From positions 1,116,001 to 1,180,000 of the forward strand of contig CAMPDV010000012.1 in the NCBI GenBank assembly GCA_946699065.1: DNA of 64,000 nt, given 5' to 3'. Made by a program: the position numbers and the translations under genes. Numbering within the stretch: the first letter of the stretch is position 1; each line of letters opens with the position of its first letter. This stretch comes from Loxodes magnus. Taxonomy: Eukaryota > Ciliophora > Karyorelictea > Loxodida > Loxodidae. Under the pieces are notes generated by a model. That model was not told the origin of the DNA, made no database searches, and saw nothing but the letters and a program-made list of their open reading frames with translations. This document shows positions 13,245 to 25,386 of the stretch, piece after piece.

Positions 13245-14895
13245 TGGTCTAATTGTTTTCATGCCTACTTAGTTTTCTTTCCTTCAATAGATTTTTCCAT
13301 TTCTGATGCAATAAAGCTATTATTTCTTCTTCCTCTATTGGATTCATATCGTTTTTTTTTATTCTAAAATTTCTGACATTTCTTATATAGATACCATGAG
13401 CTATTACAAAAATAGCATTGTTTTCTGAATCTTTTTTCACGCTGTTTAGTTTCCTACATTTTTTGTATTTCTATATCCATATTATGCTTTAGTAGATTCT
13501 GTTGAATTTTGAACTTCTTCTAATTCTTTTTTCAATTCAATTCAATTTAAATGTTCTGCAGTAGCTTCAAGCCGCCGCATAAAATAAAAGTTTTTTAATC
13601 TTGGTGGTTTTTCTTCTTGATTCTCTATTGTCATAGCTCTCATCTTCTCTATTCTTGAAGTTCTTGATTGTTTTTATTTTTTCTTGTATATTTGTCCGTC
13701 TTTATTGCAATACAATTTCTTCCTTTCCTTTCCTTTTCTTCTTTAATTCAGTATTCTTTCTTGAATTTCTAGAATTTCTTACATTTTCTGTACAGATGAT
13801 TCTGGCTTTTACAAAAGTAACATTTCTTCTTTATCTTTCTAGCCGGCTCCATCTTGATTACCTGCTCTTCTTCTATTTCCATTTTGTCGATCTTAGGAAT
13901 TTCTTGTCTCTAACTTAATATTATTTCCTTATTCTAATCTTGTATCGTCTTTATTGAGGCGCTCATCTGTTTCAACTCTTCCTACTGATACTTCCAGAGA
14001 GTTCCAAGCTCCCTTTCCCAATTTGCCATTAGAAGCTCTCTTGAGTCCTGTTGCTCAATTAAATCCATTAGCTTCGTATTTTCCCTCTTGAGCTTCTTAA
14101 CCTCTTCCTATAGATTTATGACTACCTTGATTAGTTGTTCTATGCTCAACTACCCGGATGGATAGACTTCCGACATCTCCTAATGTAGAGCCGACTTAGG
14201 TTGCTTCCTTGGCTTTTCCTACGTTGACGGAGTGAGTTCATGGCTTGTCCTAGCAATTGGGTATTCTTCCCTGGGTAAGGAAGATTAAAATTACTTCACC
14301 GGAGTTTAGTCTTATTAAGAAAAAGATTAGGGTTAAGTGTAAGACGACTGATTATGAGTAGCTTCTGGTTTCTTCTCCTATTTCCTGGAGGTGGTGTAGA
14401 AACCTTTCTTTAAGCCTTCCATTTTTTAATTAACTTCTTCTAATTCTTTATGTCATTTTCAATCTGTTGAATTTATTCTTAAATCTTTTATATCTAGGAA
14501 TTTGCTTAACTGAATTGGTCTCGCTAACAGTTCCAAAGTGTATCAATTTTTTTTATGAGTTAGCCATTCTTAATTTCGTTTAGTCTTCAAGTCTAATGGT
14601 TACTAGTTTCGTAAGTTTCTCGTTTCCTTTCCGAAGCTTCTTAGCCTCTTCCTGGAGGTTTAGCATCAACTTGATGAGCATCTCCATGCTCACCTGACCA
14701 GAGTGATTAAACTCCGAACTTCCTGATGTAGGGCAGACTTAGCCTAGTTCCTCGATTTCTCTTCCGAGGCTGGAGTTAATGTATTGCACGTGGCCTCCAG
14801 AAATCTACTTGTTTTCTGATTATGCAGTTGTGTACTAGACTTCTAATTCCCTGAAGCAGAAAAGAATTTCTTTCTATGATTCGACTTATTTTTTA
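13245..14895 (-). mobile_element. Gag/ORF1-like short retroelement, outer copy, split by a younger insertion
   Basis: Minus-strand copy of the same family as the element inside it. Its 5' part lies at about 14432-14895 and its 3' part, with a degraded zinc-knuckle segment, at about 13245-13511. The two parts are separated by a 902 bp insertion of a sister element. The 5' part shares with the inner copy a segment ending KSALHQE and a following leucine-rich coiled-coil stretch. It is broken (a few breaks besides the insertion) and is clearly the older of the two. No reverse transcriptase is present. Confidence 0.7.
13530..14431 (-). mobile_element. Gag/ORF1-like short retroelement, inner copy with 18-bp target duplication
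   Basis: A 902 bp element inserted into an older relative. It is bounded by an 18-bp direct repeat, aacttcttctaattcttt (13512-13529 and 14432-14449). Reading 5' to 3' on the minus strand, it has an ATG near 14422 followed by EGLKKGFYTTS, a Gln/Pro-rich stretch, a heptad-like coiled coil (INLQEEVKKLKRENTKL) and a basic segment. Next comes a CCHC zinc knuckle, CYFCKSQNHLYRKC (about 13796-13838), then a short 3' region ending in an (AATTG)n tail. It looks whole in one frame. Coiled coil plus zinc knuckle resembles the ORF1/Gag protein of non-LTR retroelements. No polymerase is encoded, so it is probably mobilised in trans. Confidence 0.8.
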
Positions 14896-15762
14896 GTATT
14901 GATCACATCTAGATAATAAATAAAAAGTATATACATTAGAGATATAATAAAAGCATATTTAAAGTTATCTTATTAGGCTAATAAAAATTCTAATTATATT
15001 TGCTATCATTTTTTAAGCTTAGTGAATTATATTATCTAACTAAAATAATGTCTAAGCATTGCTATGAAGCAAGCAAAAGCCTTAATTTATTTAATTTTTT
15101 AAGGTAAAAATTTCTTAAAATTAAGTTACAATCTTTTTGCATTTTTTCCTTTAAAAGTTAGATATTCTAAATAACTAAATTATATAAATTCGAAAAGCAT
15201 GCAAATAAAATAAATTTAACATAAGAGGTTTGACCTAGAAAAAATATAAGCCAATTATATTTTATTATATATAGAGGAAAAAAATCAGTTAGAATTGAAA
15301 TAAAAAATAAAGATCTAAAAATTTAGTTAAACACAAAAAATGAGCAAATCATTAAAAAATACAAAGCAATTCCAGACCTTAATTTAAAAATGAATAAAAA
15401 AAGCCAAGTTTTAATAGTTTTTATAAGAATAAAAGAAAAATTATTAGAAATCCTTACTGTAAAATATTTTAATACTTTTTTAATTACTAGGAAATACTAA
15501 ATTAGAGAACTAATTTCTTGCTAACTAAGCAGCTAGAATAAATATTAATAAAAATTTATAAGTAAAATAAAAGGATCATTAGATATAGCTTTAATTAAAA
15601 TTAAATTAAATTAAATTAAAAATCTGGTAAATTACTATTAAGAAGGTTAATTGAGTTAAAATAAAATGCTTAAATTATGTAGTAACTTTTTAAAATAAAA
15701 TTATAATGAAATAAAATTTTACTATGAGAAGGATAGTTTTTAATAGTTAAATAAATTTAGAA
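14896..15762. other. AT-rich spacer
   Basis: About 870 bp upstream of the zinc-finger gene. It holds a short (AAATT)n run near 15600-15625 and nothing else that I can support. Confidence 0.5.
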
Positions 15763-17226
15763 ATGTAGGATAATCAGGATGAATAGGCTAATTAGGATTA
15801 AAATGAGAAGAAAATTATAGTTTCATCTGAGAAAATAGAACAAGAATAATATTAAGAGGAGAGTGAATCTTTGAAATTTTTAACTACTGATTCTAAGAAA
15901 TCCAGTTCAAATGAATTATGTTCGTAAGAGAATTAGACAACTAATAATTAGAGTAGTGATTAAGAACAACCTTAAAATAAATATTAAAAAAAAGAAAAGA
16001 GTTTGTTGAGTAACTCAAGTAAAGAAATATAAAATAAAAAACCTTATAATTTAAGAAAGAGGAAAAAAAGTAAAATAACGTAATTAGAAAAAACCACTAA
16101 GAACAAAAAATGTTAATAATAATTTTAGAATCTACTTAAACAGGAAAAGCCTAAAAATTCTGAAAAAAGAATTAAGAAAAATAGAACTTCAAATCGTGGA
16201 AAAAAAGTTTTAAAGGAAAAGAAAGTTTCTTAAGATCAAAAGTTTTGAGAAAGTTATATCAATGAATATTTTGCCGATTCTTTGGATAAAGAAAAGTCAA
16301 AACAAGCAGACAGTAGCAATAATCTATCGTAAAAATAAACAAGTGAGGAATATGTTGATATTTAAAAAGATTTTAATGAATTTAAATAAGAAAAACTTAG
16401 TTAAAAAGAAAATTTCACCAAAAATAAAGAAAAAGAAAATAGTAGTTAATGAAATAATTTTCAAAATTTTAAATGTTATAGATGTTCGTTAGAATTAACA
16501 AATATAGAGCATCTTTATTAAGAAAAGTAAAATTTATAAATGATGCTGAGCAAAATACAGGAGTAAATAGATTATTTAGAAGATTTTAATTAAAAATAAA
16601 AAATTAAAATAAAAGAAGAAGACTGAATTGAAACAAGTTTAATGAATTAAGGTTAATAAATAGTTTAAAAAGAGTAAACAAAGCAAGTAAAAATTACTAA
16701 AGAAGAAGAAATTTGCGTTAACTTAGAAGAAATCTTAAGATAATGCACAACTTCTTCTTTAGAATAAAGTGAAAATGGAAGTGAAAACAAAAGTGAAAAT
16801 GAAAATGAAAATGAAAGTGAAAAAGACTTAAGTTAATTAGAGTTAAATGATGCTCCTATTAAAAAATTGAAATTGTTAAGTCCAAAAAATATTAATAAAT
16901 AACCAGTTGAATAAAATTAAAATAAAGAGAAAAAAGTACAAGATTTTATTTTATAAAATAAAGTTGAAACTAAAGAATAATCTAAATAAAAAACATAGAA
17001 AAATTTATAGAGCATATGTCATCTTTGTAGTAAAATATTCTCGGCTGAAATTGACTTTAAAAAACATCTTTTTGATCATTATTTTCCTCAAATAAATGAA
17101 ATTCCCTAGTCTAATATTAATTAAATAGTATATAAATGTGATTAAGAAAATTCTAGTGAAAGTGTTAATCTAAAGGAAGAAGAATAAGCAAAAAAATCAG
17201 TGGATAGAAAAAGATTTAAAAGTTGA
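15763..17226 (+). CDS. C2H2 zinc-finger protein, acidic and Gln/Lys-rich
   Basis: Starting at the ATG at 15763, one frame gives a highly charged Gln/Lys/Glu/Ser-rich protein of about 487 residues. Near the C-terminus (residues 419-439) is a canonical C2H2 finger, CHLCSKIFSAEIDFKKHLFDH (spacing C-x2-C-x12-H-x3-H). A second Cys pair (C238, C241) sits in CYRCSLELTNIEHL and may be a partial finger. Around residue 340 the DNA is a run of agtgaaaat units encoding Ser-Glu-Asn repeats. Internal TGA codons (for example FWES and DWIE contexts) are read as Trp. C2H2 fingers bind DNA, RNA or protein; a nuclear role is inferred. The TGA at 17224 is taken as stop because coding character fades beyond it, but a few more codons are possible. 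Confidence 0.7.
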
Positions 17227-20200
17227 TATATACCAGAAAAGAAATCTTCACAAATTAATAATTTAATTTTAACATAAATTGTTAAATAATAAAAAAGCTA
17301 TAAAGCTTTATTTTTAATCAACTCTTAAAAAAATATTTTAAAGCATAACCATAAAATAAAAAATATGAAATTATTATAAACAACAACGAAAGCTTTACCT
17401 GTTAATCTAAACTTTAATAAAGTAACAATTATTATTTTAGTTTTTATTTAATAAATGATAAAAACTATTTAATAAAATCTAAGATAAATCAGAAAAAAAG
17501 AATTACTCCTACAAGTTATATTTTTGATTTTAAATTTTAATTAAAGATTGATAAATCATAATGATTCAATTCTGATTAAGCTTTTTAGGAATCAATGTTC
17601 TAATTTATTTTAATTTTATATATAGAAAAAAACAAAAAAATATTTAACATCTATAAATTATAATATTATTTTTTAGATTTTTTCATGCAAGTATTTTTAT
17701 CAAAATATCAAGTTTTAAATTTATGTCTTTTTAAATTTTTAAATCTACTCTACTTAAAAAAAATAAATTTGACTTTTTTTCTCTTTTCAATAATTTTCAA
17801 CTTACAAGAGTATTTAAAATTAAATAATAGCTTTTGTATTCAAGGAAAAATAAAGATTTTAAAAAATTTAATTATTACCATTTGTAACAATGAGCTTTCA
17901 TCCCTTTAAAGAATTGATTCCGTTAAATAAACTCTACAACAGAATAAAACACGAGTAAATTTATTTTTAGCATATAAAGAATTGATTAAAAATTAAAGAC
18001 TTTTTATTATATCGTAATTAAAAAAAATGAAATTGAGATATCTGATTAAAAATGTTCTCATTTAAAATTTAGAATATTATTTATATCTTAGTATATTTTT
18101 AAAACTTTTCTAAAAACGAATGTTCCCCCTACTTAAAAATTATTCCACAGCTTGTAAAATAAATAAAAATATTAAACTAAACCAATTAAATTTAAATTCA
18201 TATTCTTAATTAATTTTTTATGATTTAATTTTCTAGCTTTTAATTTAGGATTAAAATAATAATTGTTTTAAATAAGATTCTTAATTTATAAAATCTATTT
18301 TTGAGATAATTTTTAAATTAAATCTAATTATTATTTAATATTCATAATAAAATTTAATTTATCTTTTTTATTTTTCTTAATTTATATCTCATTTTTATCA
18401 TTTTAATAGTTTCTTTATATTATGATTCTATTTTAATTCAACTTATTTTTAATAAATATTCCAAAAAGCATTCTATGCTAGAATCAAACATTAAATCTAA
18501 TTATTAAACTAAGAAATTAAAATAGATTTATCCTTTGGATTTGAATGATAATAACTGCTTTTATTTGCTTATTTTATTTATTCTAAAATATTATTTTATT
18601 TATGGTTTATAATACTTCTTAAAGTTTAAATTAATTAGATATTTTTAATTCTTATGAATTGAATTAGTCACTTCTTTTATCAAACTTTATAATTTAAATT
18701 CATTAATAATAAATTTATTAAGTTTTTCTGCCTTTAAACTCGAGTAGAAGAATGTAGATCTGCTAGTACTGTAAAATTGTATAATTTAAGAAGGAATTTA
18801 AAATGAAAAAATCTTATTGTAAATTGACGTTGCTTTATAAGATAAGTTAAAGAAAGAAGATTAAAAGCTCGAAAAAATGTTAACTAGAATAACTTTATAT
18901 TTGCATAATTCAAAATTCAAAACCTTCTAGACTTAGTCTTGAAATTTTTCTTTCTATTATACTTTATCTTGGCTCAAATTTTTAAAAATTTAAATGTATT
19001 AAATTTATTTTATTTAGCCTTGCTTTTAAAAAATATTTTAAATTAAAAAAGTTTAAAACTTTAGATTATTTCAACTATCTACCTTGAAGATTTTGAATAC
19101 ATTTCTTTTAATTATATTAATAATCCAAAACTTGTATCTAAATAAATTTTCAAGCCCCTATAACTCTTATAATTTGATAATAAATTCTTTTGATAATACA
19201 TATCATGAAGCTATTTAAATAGGAAATTTAAATAAAGATTTATCATAAATTAAAGATTATTAATATAAATTTATATCTCTAAGATATAAATTTTAATTTA
19301 TTTGAAAATTTCAAAAATCTCAATTATTCATTTTAAATCTTTAAGCTTTTATATTTTTATAATTTTAGATTGAGCATTTTTAAATAAAATAATCTATTCA
19401 TTTGAGTTTTAAAATAGGTTTTAGATTTAAGTTTTTATTTATTTAATATTTTCTTTTGTTTATAAATTCTATTTTAAACTGAGTATCTTTTTATTTTTTT
19501 TTAGAATAATTTATAATTTCATATTTTTAATTAATAATTTACTATTTTTATTATTTTTTTTATTTTTTATTTACAATTTTTTTATTCTTTTTAGATAATA
19601 ACTTTTAATTTTGTCCTGGCTAAAATCTTATTTTTGCCAGCCTTAACTATTTTCTAGATTAATATATGTTCTCCGTTTCGATTATTTATAAAGTTTAATA
19701 AGACTTAAAGCATTTTCTATAAATATTATATTTTAGATATAATTCATATTTCTCACAACATATTATAAATTCTTCTAGCTTGTAGTTATCATGAGATATT
19801 TATGTTTTGTTCATGTTCTAAAAAATAAATTAATAATTTCTTTAAAGTTATATCTTTAGCATAACATCAAAATAAATTTTGAAAAGTAAACTTTAGAAAA
19901 GCTTTTAGTGATAAAATCCTCTTTCACGGTACTTTTTAATAAATTTAAAGTTTGAAAAATATTTGTTTAATTAATTTTGCAACTTTAGATCTTACAAAGC
20001 TATTTACATAATTAAATTAAATTAAATTAAATTAAATTAATTTTGACATTATAAAAAGTAAAAACAAAGGCGAGAAACCTAGAGGATGAGGTACCTTTTT
20101 CACATACCAATAAATTTGTATTTTTTTAACTATATAAATAAGAATAAATTATATAGATTTAAATTAAAAAAATGATTTAATTTACAAGTTAATAAGTAAA

Positions 20201-21485
20201 CATTTTCAAATTGAAGATAACTTTATTATTAATTGAAAAAGAAGCTAAAAATGCTATCAAGCCAAATTTAACGAAGAAAGCTATTATTTAAGATGAAAAT
20301 TGAAAATAAATAGTTTTAAATTATCTTATTTATTTAATTTAGATATTTGCTTAATTTTATCAATTATCACTCATATAAAATAATTGTAAAGATAAGCTGA
20401 AAATGAAATTATTATTTCGTAGCTCAACTAATAAAAATTTTAAGTTGATATGGTTTTCATGGATTTAAGATTTTATTGATAAATAGATATTTAAAAAAAG
20501 ATAAATAGTAAATGAGAAAGAATTGAATATTCGGCTGAGGAATATATTTAATTTATTATATCCAAAAAACCCGAAGTTTGAAATTATCTAATAAAAGTAT
20601 TAAAATCTAAAAAATTAAATAATTATAACATTTTTTTTAATTTATTTATAAGAATTTTCATCGATTCTAGAAAGAACGAATAAAAATGAGGATAAGATTA
20701 TTTATAGTTAATTATAGCCAATTTTTATATTTACTTTATAATTTATAAATCTAAAATCATATAATTAGTAAATTATAAAAAACAAAGAACATTTTTATAA
20801 ATATAATAAAATATAAAAAATATAGAGGAAAATTAAAATTTGATCTATTGTATGAAATTAAAATTAATTAAATTTTTTTATTTTATGTAAAAAACTAAAA
20901 GTTTAAAGGCAAAAAGTTTAAAAATAATCTAGTTAATTTTGCATGTAGAAAATATATAATTAGTTGCTTTTTAAATTTAAAATCATTTTATAAATGCTAA
21001 GTAGATGATTTAGTGAGAAACAAAGCAAAAAATTGAATTGTATAAAATTATAAAAATTGGAAAATCATAATACTTTAAACCTGTCGTATAAGATCTATAT
21101 TTAAATTTTTTAATTAAAAATATATGAGTGCTAGTATTAAGGAAAAGCTTCTATTATATCTTAAAACTAATATATTCCTATTTTCTGCTTATAAAGGAAA
21201 TTATTTCTTTTAATGGACTCATAATTAGTTTCCCTTTTTAAGACTTTATTCTAGTTACTAAATTTAATTTTTATATTTATGTCTTAGTAATTAACAGACA
21301 GATTTTAAAAACAAAACTACGTAAAAAATTATTTTCAAAGATTTATCTAAAATCACGATATTTTATAAAGCTTAATCAAAAGCAAATTTTCTTTAATTCA
21401 TAAGTGTAGAGAATCTTTCTAAAGAGTATTAAATTAATAATTTTGACTTTAAAAGAAAGGAGAAATAGGAATAATTTTAAGATAA
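17227..21485. other. AT-rich spacer, no supported gene
   Basis: About 4.3 kb at very low G+C, with long T- and A-rich runs and an (AAATT)n tandem run at about 20005-20042. Short coding-like pieces can be read on the plus strand around 18740-18940 and 19075-19180, but they lie in different frames, match nothing I recognise and lack a start. I do not call a gene. Confidence 0.45.
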
Positions 21486-22559
21486 ATGAAGAGATTATAA
21501 AATATTGAATCTCATCTTCTTCCTATTTAAACTACTATCTTCAATAAAGTTCAGTTCAATAAATTAAACCTTCCAAATTCTCTGAACGCTTTAACATCAT
21601 AACTGTGCATTTGCCTTGAAGGAAAATTAGATACATTTTTATAAAATTCAGAACTAGAAACTTTTATATTAGGATCAACTTTAAACATTTTTTGCTGTGG
21701 AGGAGATATAAAGCTTTGTTCTTAATAACCGTCAGCTATCTAAGAACACTTCTAAACATAATTTTAGCTTGTAAATAAAATAGATTAAATAAAGGGAAAT
21801 AAAAAAAGTGCTGCTCTTTGAACTGGATTAGTTATGGGAGCTGGAGTTGGTCTTAGTATAGTATCCAAATAAAGAATCTGTACTGATGATACTTCTTGAG
21901 CAATGCCTGAAAGTTAGATCGGTTTATTTTGTGATGTTGCAGTAACTCTACATCTTGGAAAAATGTTGAGAGGAGAAAGTAGATGTATAGCTAATTACTT
22001 AGCTTTATTGGGACATAGAATAAATGCATAAGATCTAGTTCAGTTAGGAATTGCCACTCATTACGTATCTTAAGAAAATTGGCAATCTTTCATACAGGCA
22101 ATTGAATAAAAGAATATTAGTTTTAACGAAATCCTTTAATAATTTTGTTCTAAACCTAAAATGAAGGGAACTTTAGATTATGAACTCATAAAGGCTTGCT
22201 TCTAAGCGAGCTCGCTTATATAAATAAGAAAGAATCTTTAAAATTATGCAAATATTTAGAATTAAAACGCTATAAGTTGATTATAGTAGTTCAACTCTTT
22301 TTGTCCTATTTCAATGCAACTAACTTTTGAGTGTCTTTAATAAGATTATCTTACTTTAGAATAAGCGTTGAAGCGAGATTTCAATCTTTGCGTTCAACTA
22401 ACTTAGTACAGAAATTACAATTTTTTAAAAGGAGTAGAATACAAACTTTACAAAAAGCAGACATTTACTGAATGGAAGCCCAGAACAATAGACGAGCTTT
22501 CAAGAGAAGAGCTTGATAAATATTACTAGAACTCAGAAGGATCTAAACTAATTCTGTGA
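21486..22559 (+). CDS. HIBCH: 3-hydroxyisobutyryl-CoA hydrolase (crotonase superfamily)
   Basis: A single frame of 357 residues, the usual family length, runs from the ATG at 21486 to the TGA at 22557. The enzyme hydrolyses 3-hydroxyisobutyryl-CoA in valine breakdown, normally in mitochondria. Visible family features in order are LNLPNSLNAL near the N-terminus, the oxyanion-hole segment FCCGGDIKAL (residues 69-78), GLVMGAGVGLS, and AMPESQIGLFCDVA with catalytic Glu142 and Asp150 in the expected spacing. Then come YLALLGHRI and GIATHYV, and the C-terminal KGVEY...WKPRTIDEL found in hydrolases but not hydratases. Three internal TGA codons (21819, 21897, 22278) read as Trp; the second gives WAMPE where relatives have an aromatic residue. 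The Pro usually before the catalytic Asp is Cys. No clear presequence is visible. Confidence 0.93.
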
Positions 22560-22597
22560 AAATAATAAAAATAAAAGTTATTTAATTATTTTAAATC

Positions 22598-23978
22598 ATG
22601 TTGTGTAAAAGGCTTCAGTCTGTTATATCTTTAACTCTTTGTCTTATTTACTATTTATAGAGTTTTAATCATTAGAGGTAAAAATTTCATGAAGAGTTGT
22701 TGAAATTTTAGAATACATTTAATAAATTTTTTGCTGATAGATAAAAGGCTAATAATTAAATCTTAATAAAAGTTAAGAAGCATTATATTACTATTTCTAC
22801 AGTATCCTTAATGATTAAGATTGATTCCATTTAATAAATGTAGATGAGAGAGTATTAACTTCACTTAAAAGCAACTTTCAATTTATATATTTCAGTTGAA
22901 TAAGAATATAGATGAGAATCTTTCAAATAAAGCAGCAATCAATCAATTAAATATTAAAGTAATACTAGTAAAAAGAGATTCACTAAATTAGAAAGAAATA
23001 AACATTTCTAGATAATGCAATGAGGAAACTAAATGCTTAAGATATATTATTAATATTCTAAATCATAAGAAGATGCATAATATTAACTAAGAAATTAAAA
23101 TAAATTCTAAAAATAGTAAATTGTTAGTTCCATTGATCTATCTAGTTAAATTCTTAGATTTAAGATAAATAAACTTAAATTCCTTTAAAATATTTTAAAT
23201 TATAAATACTTTAATTGGCAGAATGCTAATAAACGTGATAAAGCTTTAATGTCTAATTTAAAAGTAAAAATACCTATTAACTGATAAATCGCTATGTCAA
23301 ATATTTATTAAGCATTGAGTTCAAATTACTTAAAGAGGTGAAGAATATTAAAAATTACAAAGCTGAAAGTGCTTTAGGAAATAAACATCATATTATTACA
23401 ACTTTATCTAAATAAATATTTGAAGATTTTCTAATTGTAAATTTAGCAAAAGATAGGTGTCTTTCATCTAATATAGATAATAATGAGAATCATTAATAAA
23501 AGAAAAGGTTCTAATAAATTGAAAATAGAGTCGCTAGTTAAGAATATGGTAGTTTATCTATTAAAAAGTAAAAATATATTAAGATATAAATCCTTATAAT
23601 TTAGAAGAATTTAAACTAGAGAAAATAATATATTTAAATTTAGGCAATCCAAAATAATAAATTTACGAAGATTAATTATTAAAAGGATTTTCTCTAAAAT
23701 AAAATAATAAAGGTACTAAAAAATAACTATTAATTATATTTAGTTCTAATTAAAATTTAATGTAAACTAGGAAATATTAGTTTGTATAAGTCATTTATGA
23801 GCTTTCTATAAAAAATTATTTGCTAAACTTAGTTAATAAATTTTAAGCTTAGCTAATAAATTTTAAAATGAAGAATAATTTATAAAGTACGTTTAAAAGA
23901 TAAAATAAGTTTTAATAATTAAGGAATATTTTAAAGTTTAAAGATAAAAGATTTATAAATCTAATAATATAAAATTGA
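22598..23978 (+). CDS. Candidate spliced gene, unknown product
   Basis: Thirty-eight bases after HIBCH, an ATG at 22598 opens a frame with a hydrophobic N-terminus (CKRLQSVISLTLCLIYYL) that could be a signal peptide or membrane anchor. A polar Gln/Lys-rich stretch follows. Removing GT-AG intervals 23264-23319 (56 nt) and 23549-23583 (35 nt) keeps a continuous coding-like frame to a TGA at 23976 (about 429 residues). Segments such as NYKAESALGNKHHIITTLS read like protein. I recognise no domain. In this AT-rich DNA with no unconditional stops, alternative frames also look plausible, so the model is tentative. Confidence 0.3.
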
Positions 23979-24149
23979 AGTTTACAATCTCATTAAAATT
24001 TGGAATTACCTAATTTTAAAAAATTAAAGTTTTTTAGGTCATAATTTTTAATCTTTTTAATGAAATGATTTATTAGTTAGTTTAATAAGAACTAAAGATA
24101 TATTGCTTTATATAGTGTAAAATTATAAAAATTTTATCATTTTTTATTT

Positions 24150-25386
24150 TACCTTCTTAAAATCTAACTTTATTTATCCAAATTTCTCAACCATTTTGCT
24201 GGTTGCTTGCATTAGTTTAGAATCAATATAACTTCTTTAACTCAATTATTATAGCAAATTTTTAACATCTGCTTGGATCTTTTATTCCAAATTTTCAAAT
24301 TCTTTATTTTTTATAGTAATCACTTCTAAATACTGGGAATGTATTGAATCGTCAAATTTAAGGGTCCAAAATTAAATAATTATTAAAACTATTTGTATAT
24401 CTCATGGAGTGAATTGGTCATTTATGATTCTTTATATTAATTAAGTTTGCTTATCAAGTTAATTTCAACTATTATACCTTTGAGACTTTCAATATTTTCA
24501 AGTCCTAGTTGTTTTCTTATGATATTTTTTAACTTAAAATAACTCAAGATCTTTTAAATATTTTCCAGTTTCTAAAAGGATAATTGGACTTTAAGCAGCT
24601 ATAATTGTCCTAAGAATAATTCCTCTTTTTGCATAACCATCTATCTAATTTAGTTACAATCAACTTCTACATTAAAGAATTTTTTACATGCCATAAGAAC
24701 TTTAAAGCATCTGAGCTATTAACAGTAAATAAAATCTTGACAGATTAAATAGATTAAATGAATTATTGCATTTCGGTAAATAATTATGATGCATGCTTAT
24801 ATCTTTTTGAAGTTTCAGCAATAATCATATCATAATACTCGAAAATTTGCATATCCTATTTCTCTAAAATAAAAGGATGCATTTTTTTATAGCTTACATA
24901 ATCAGACTTCTAACCCTTGTAACTACTTTTTCAATCAATCAAAAGTTTCTACTCTGTTGTATAAGCACAAACAAATGTTTATTCAATTTTTTTTAATTAT
25001 ATTAATGATGCCAATTACAACGAGCATCTTTTTGGCAGCTCTTTATAAATCTACAAGCATTATACTAATATTTTTTCTTTTTGAGATTTGAAAGGCTTTT
25101 TATCAAAAGCAGTCATTCTCTAAAGCTCTGTTACAATAAATTGCTAAATTAATTTTTAAAGTTCCAGTTTCATCACCTTTATTCATTGTTTCATTTTCTT
25201 AGCCATATCTCTCGATCTTGCTACTTTATAAATATTAAAATTAGAGATTAAACAAGTAAATGCAATTTCCTTCAAACACAGAATAATAGTCTAGTTTTCA
25301 AATGTCTAGGTATTTTACAACTTTCTTAAAGCTACTTATATTTAGGTTTTTAACTCAATTAAAACCTAAAAACTAGTTTTAAACAT
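24150..25386 (-). pseudogene. Degenerate SRP54-like GTPase
   Basis: The minus strand from an ATG at 25386 follows the signal recognition particle 54-kDa protein from end to end, in decayed form. The N domain matches (LCLKEIAFTCLISNFNIYKV). The G domain has a recognisable G3-like segment (DMIIAETSKRYKHASQLFTEM), the G4 motif TKLD, then after a frame change DGYAKRGIILRTIIAAQSPI and KDLELF. An M-domain remnant follows (DQFTPWDI; KLMQATSKMVEKFG). The P-loop GxxGxGKT is absent: the equivalent position reads LQIYKELPKRC. DTxGR has become ETSKR. The frame shifts at least twice, first at TKLD by an extra ~4 bases. Functional SRP54 binds signal sequences and 7S RNA; this copy cannot bind GTP normally and is probably a dead paralogue. 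It converges with the upstream plus-strand candidate. Confidence 0.75.
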
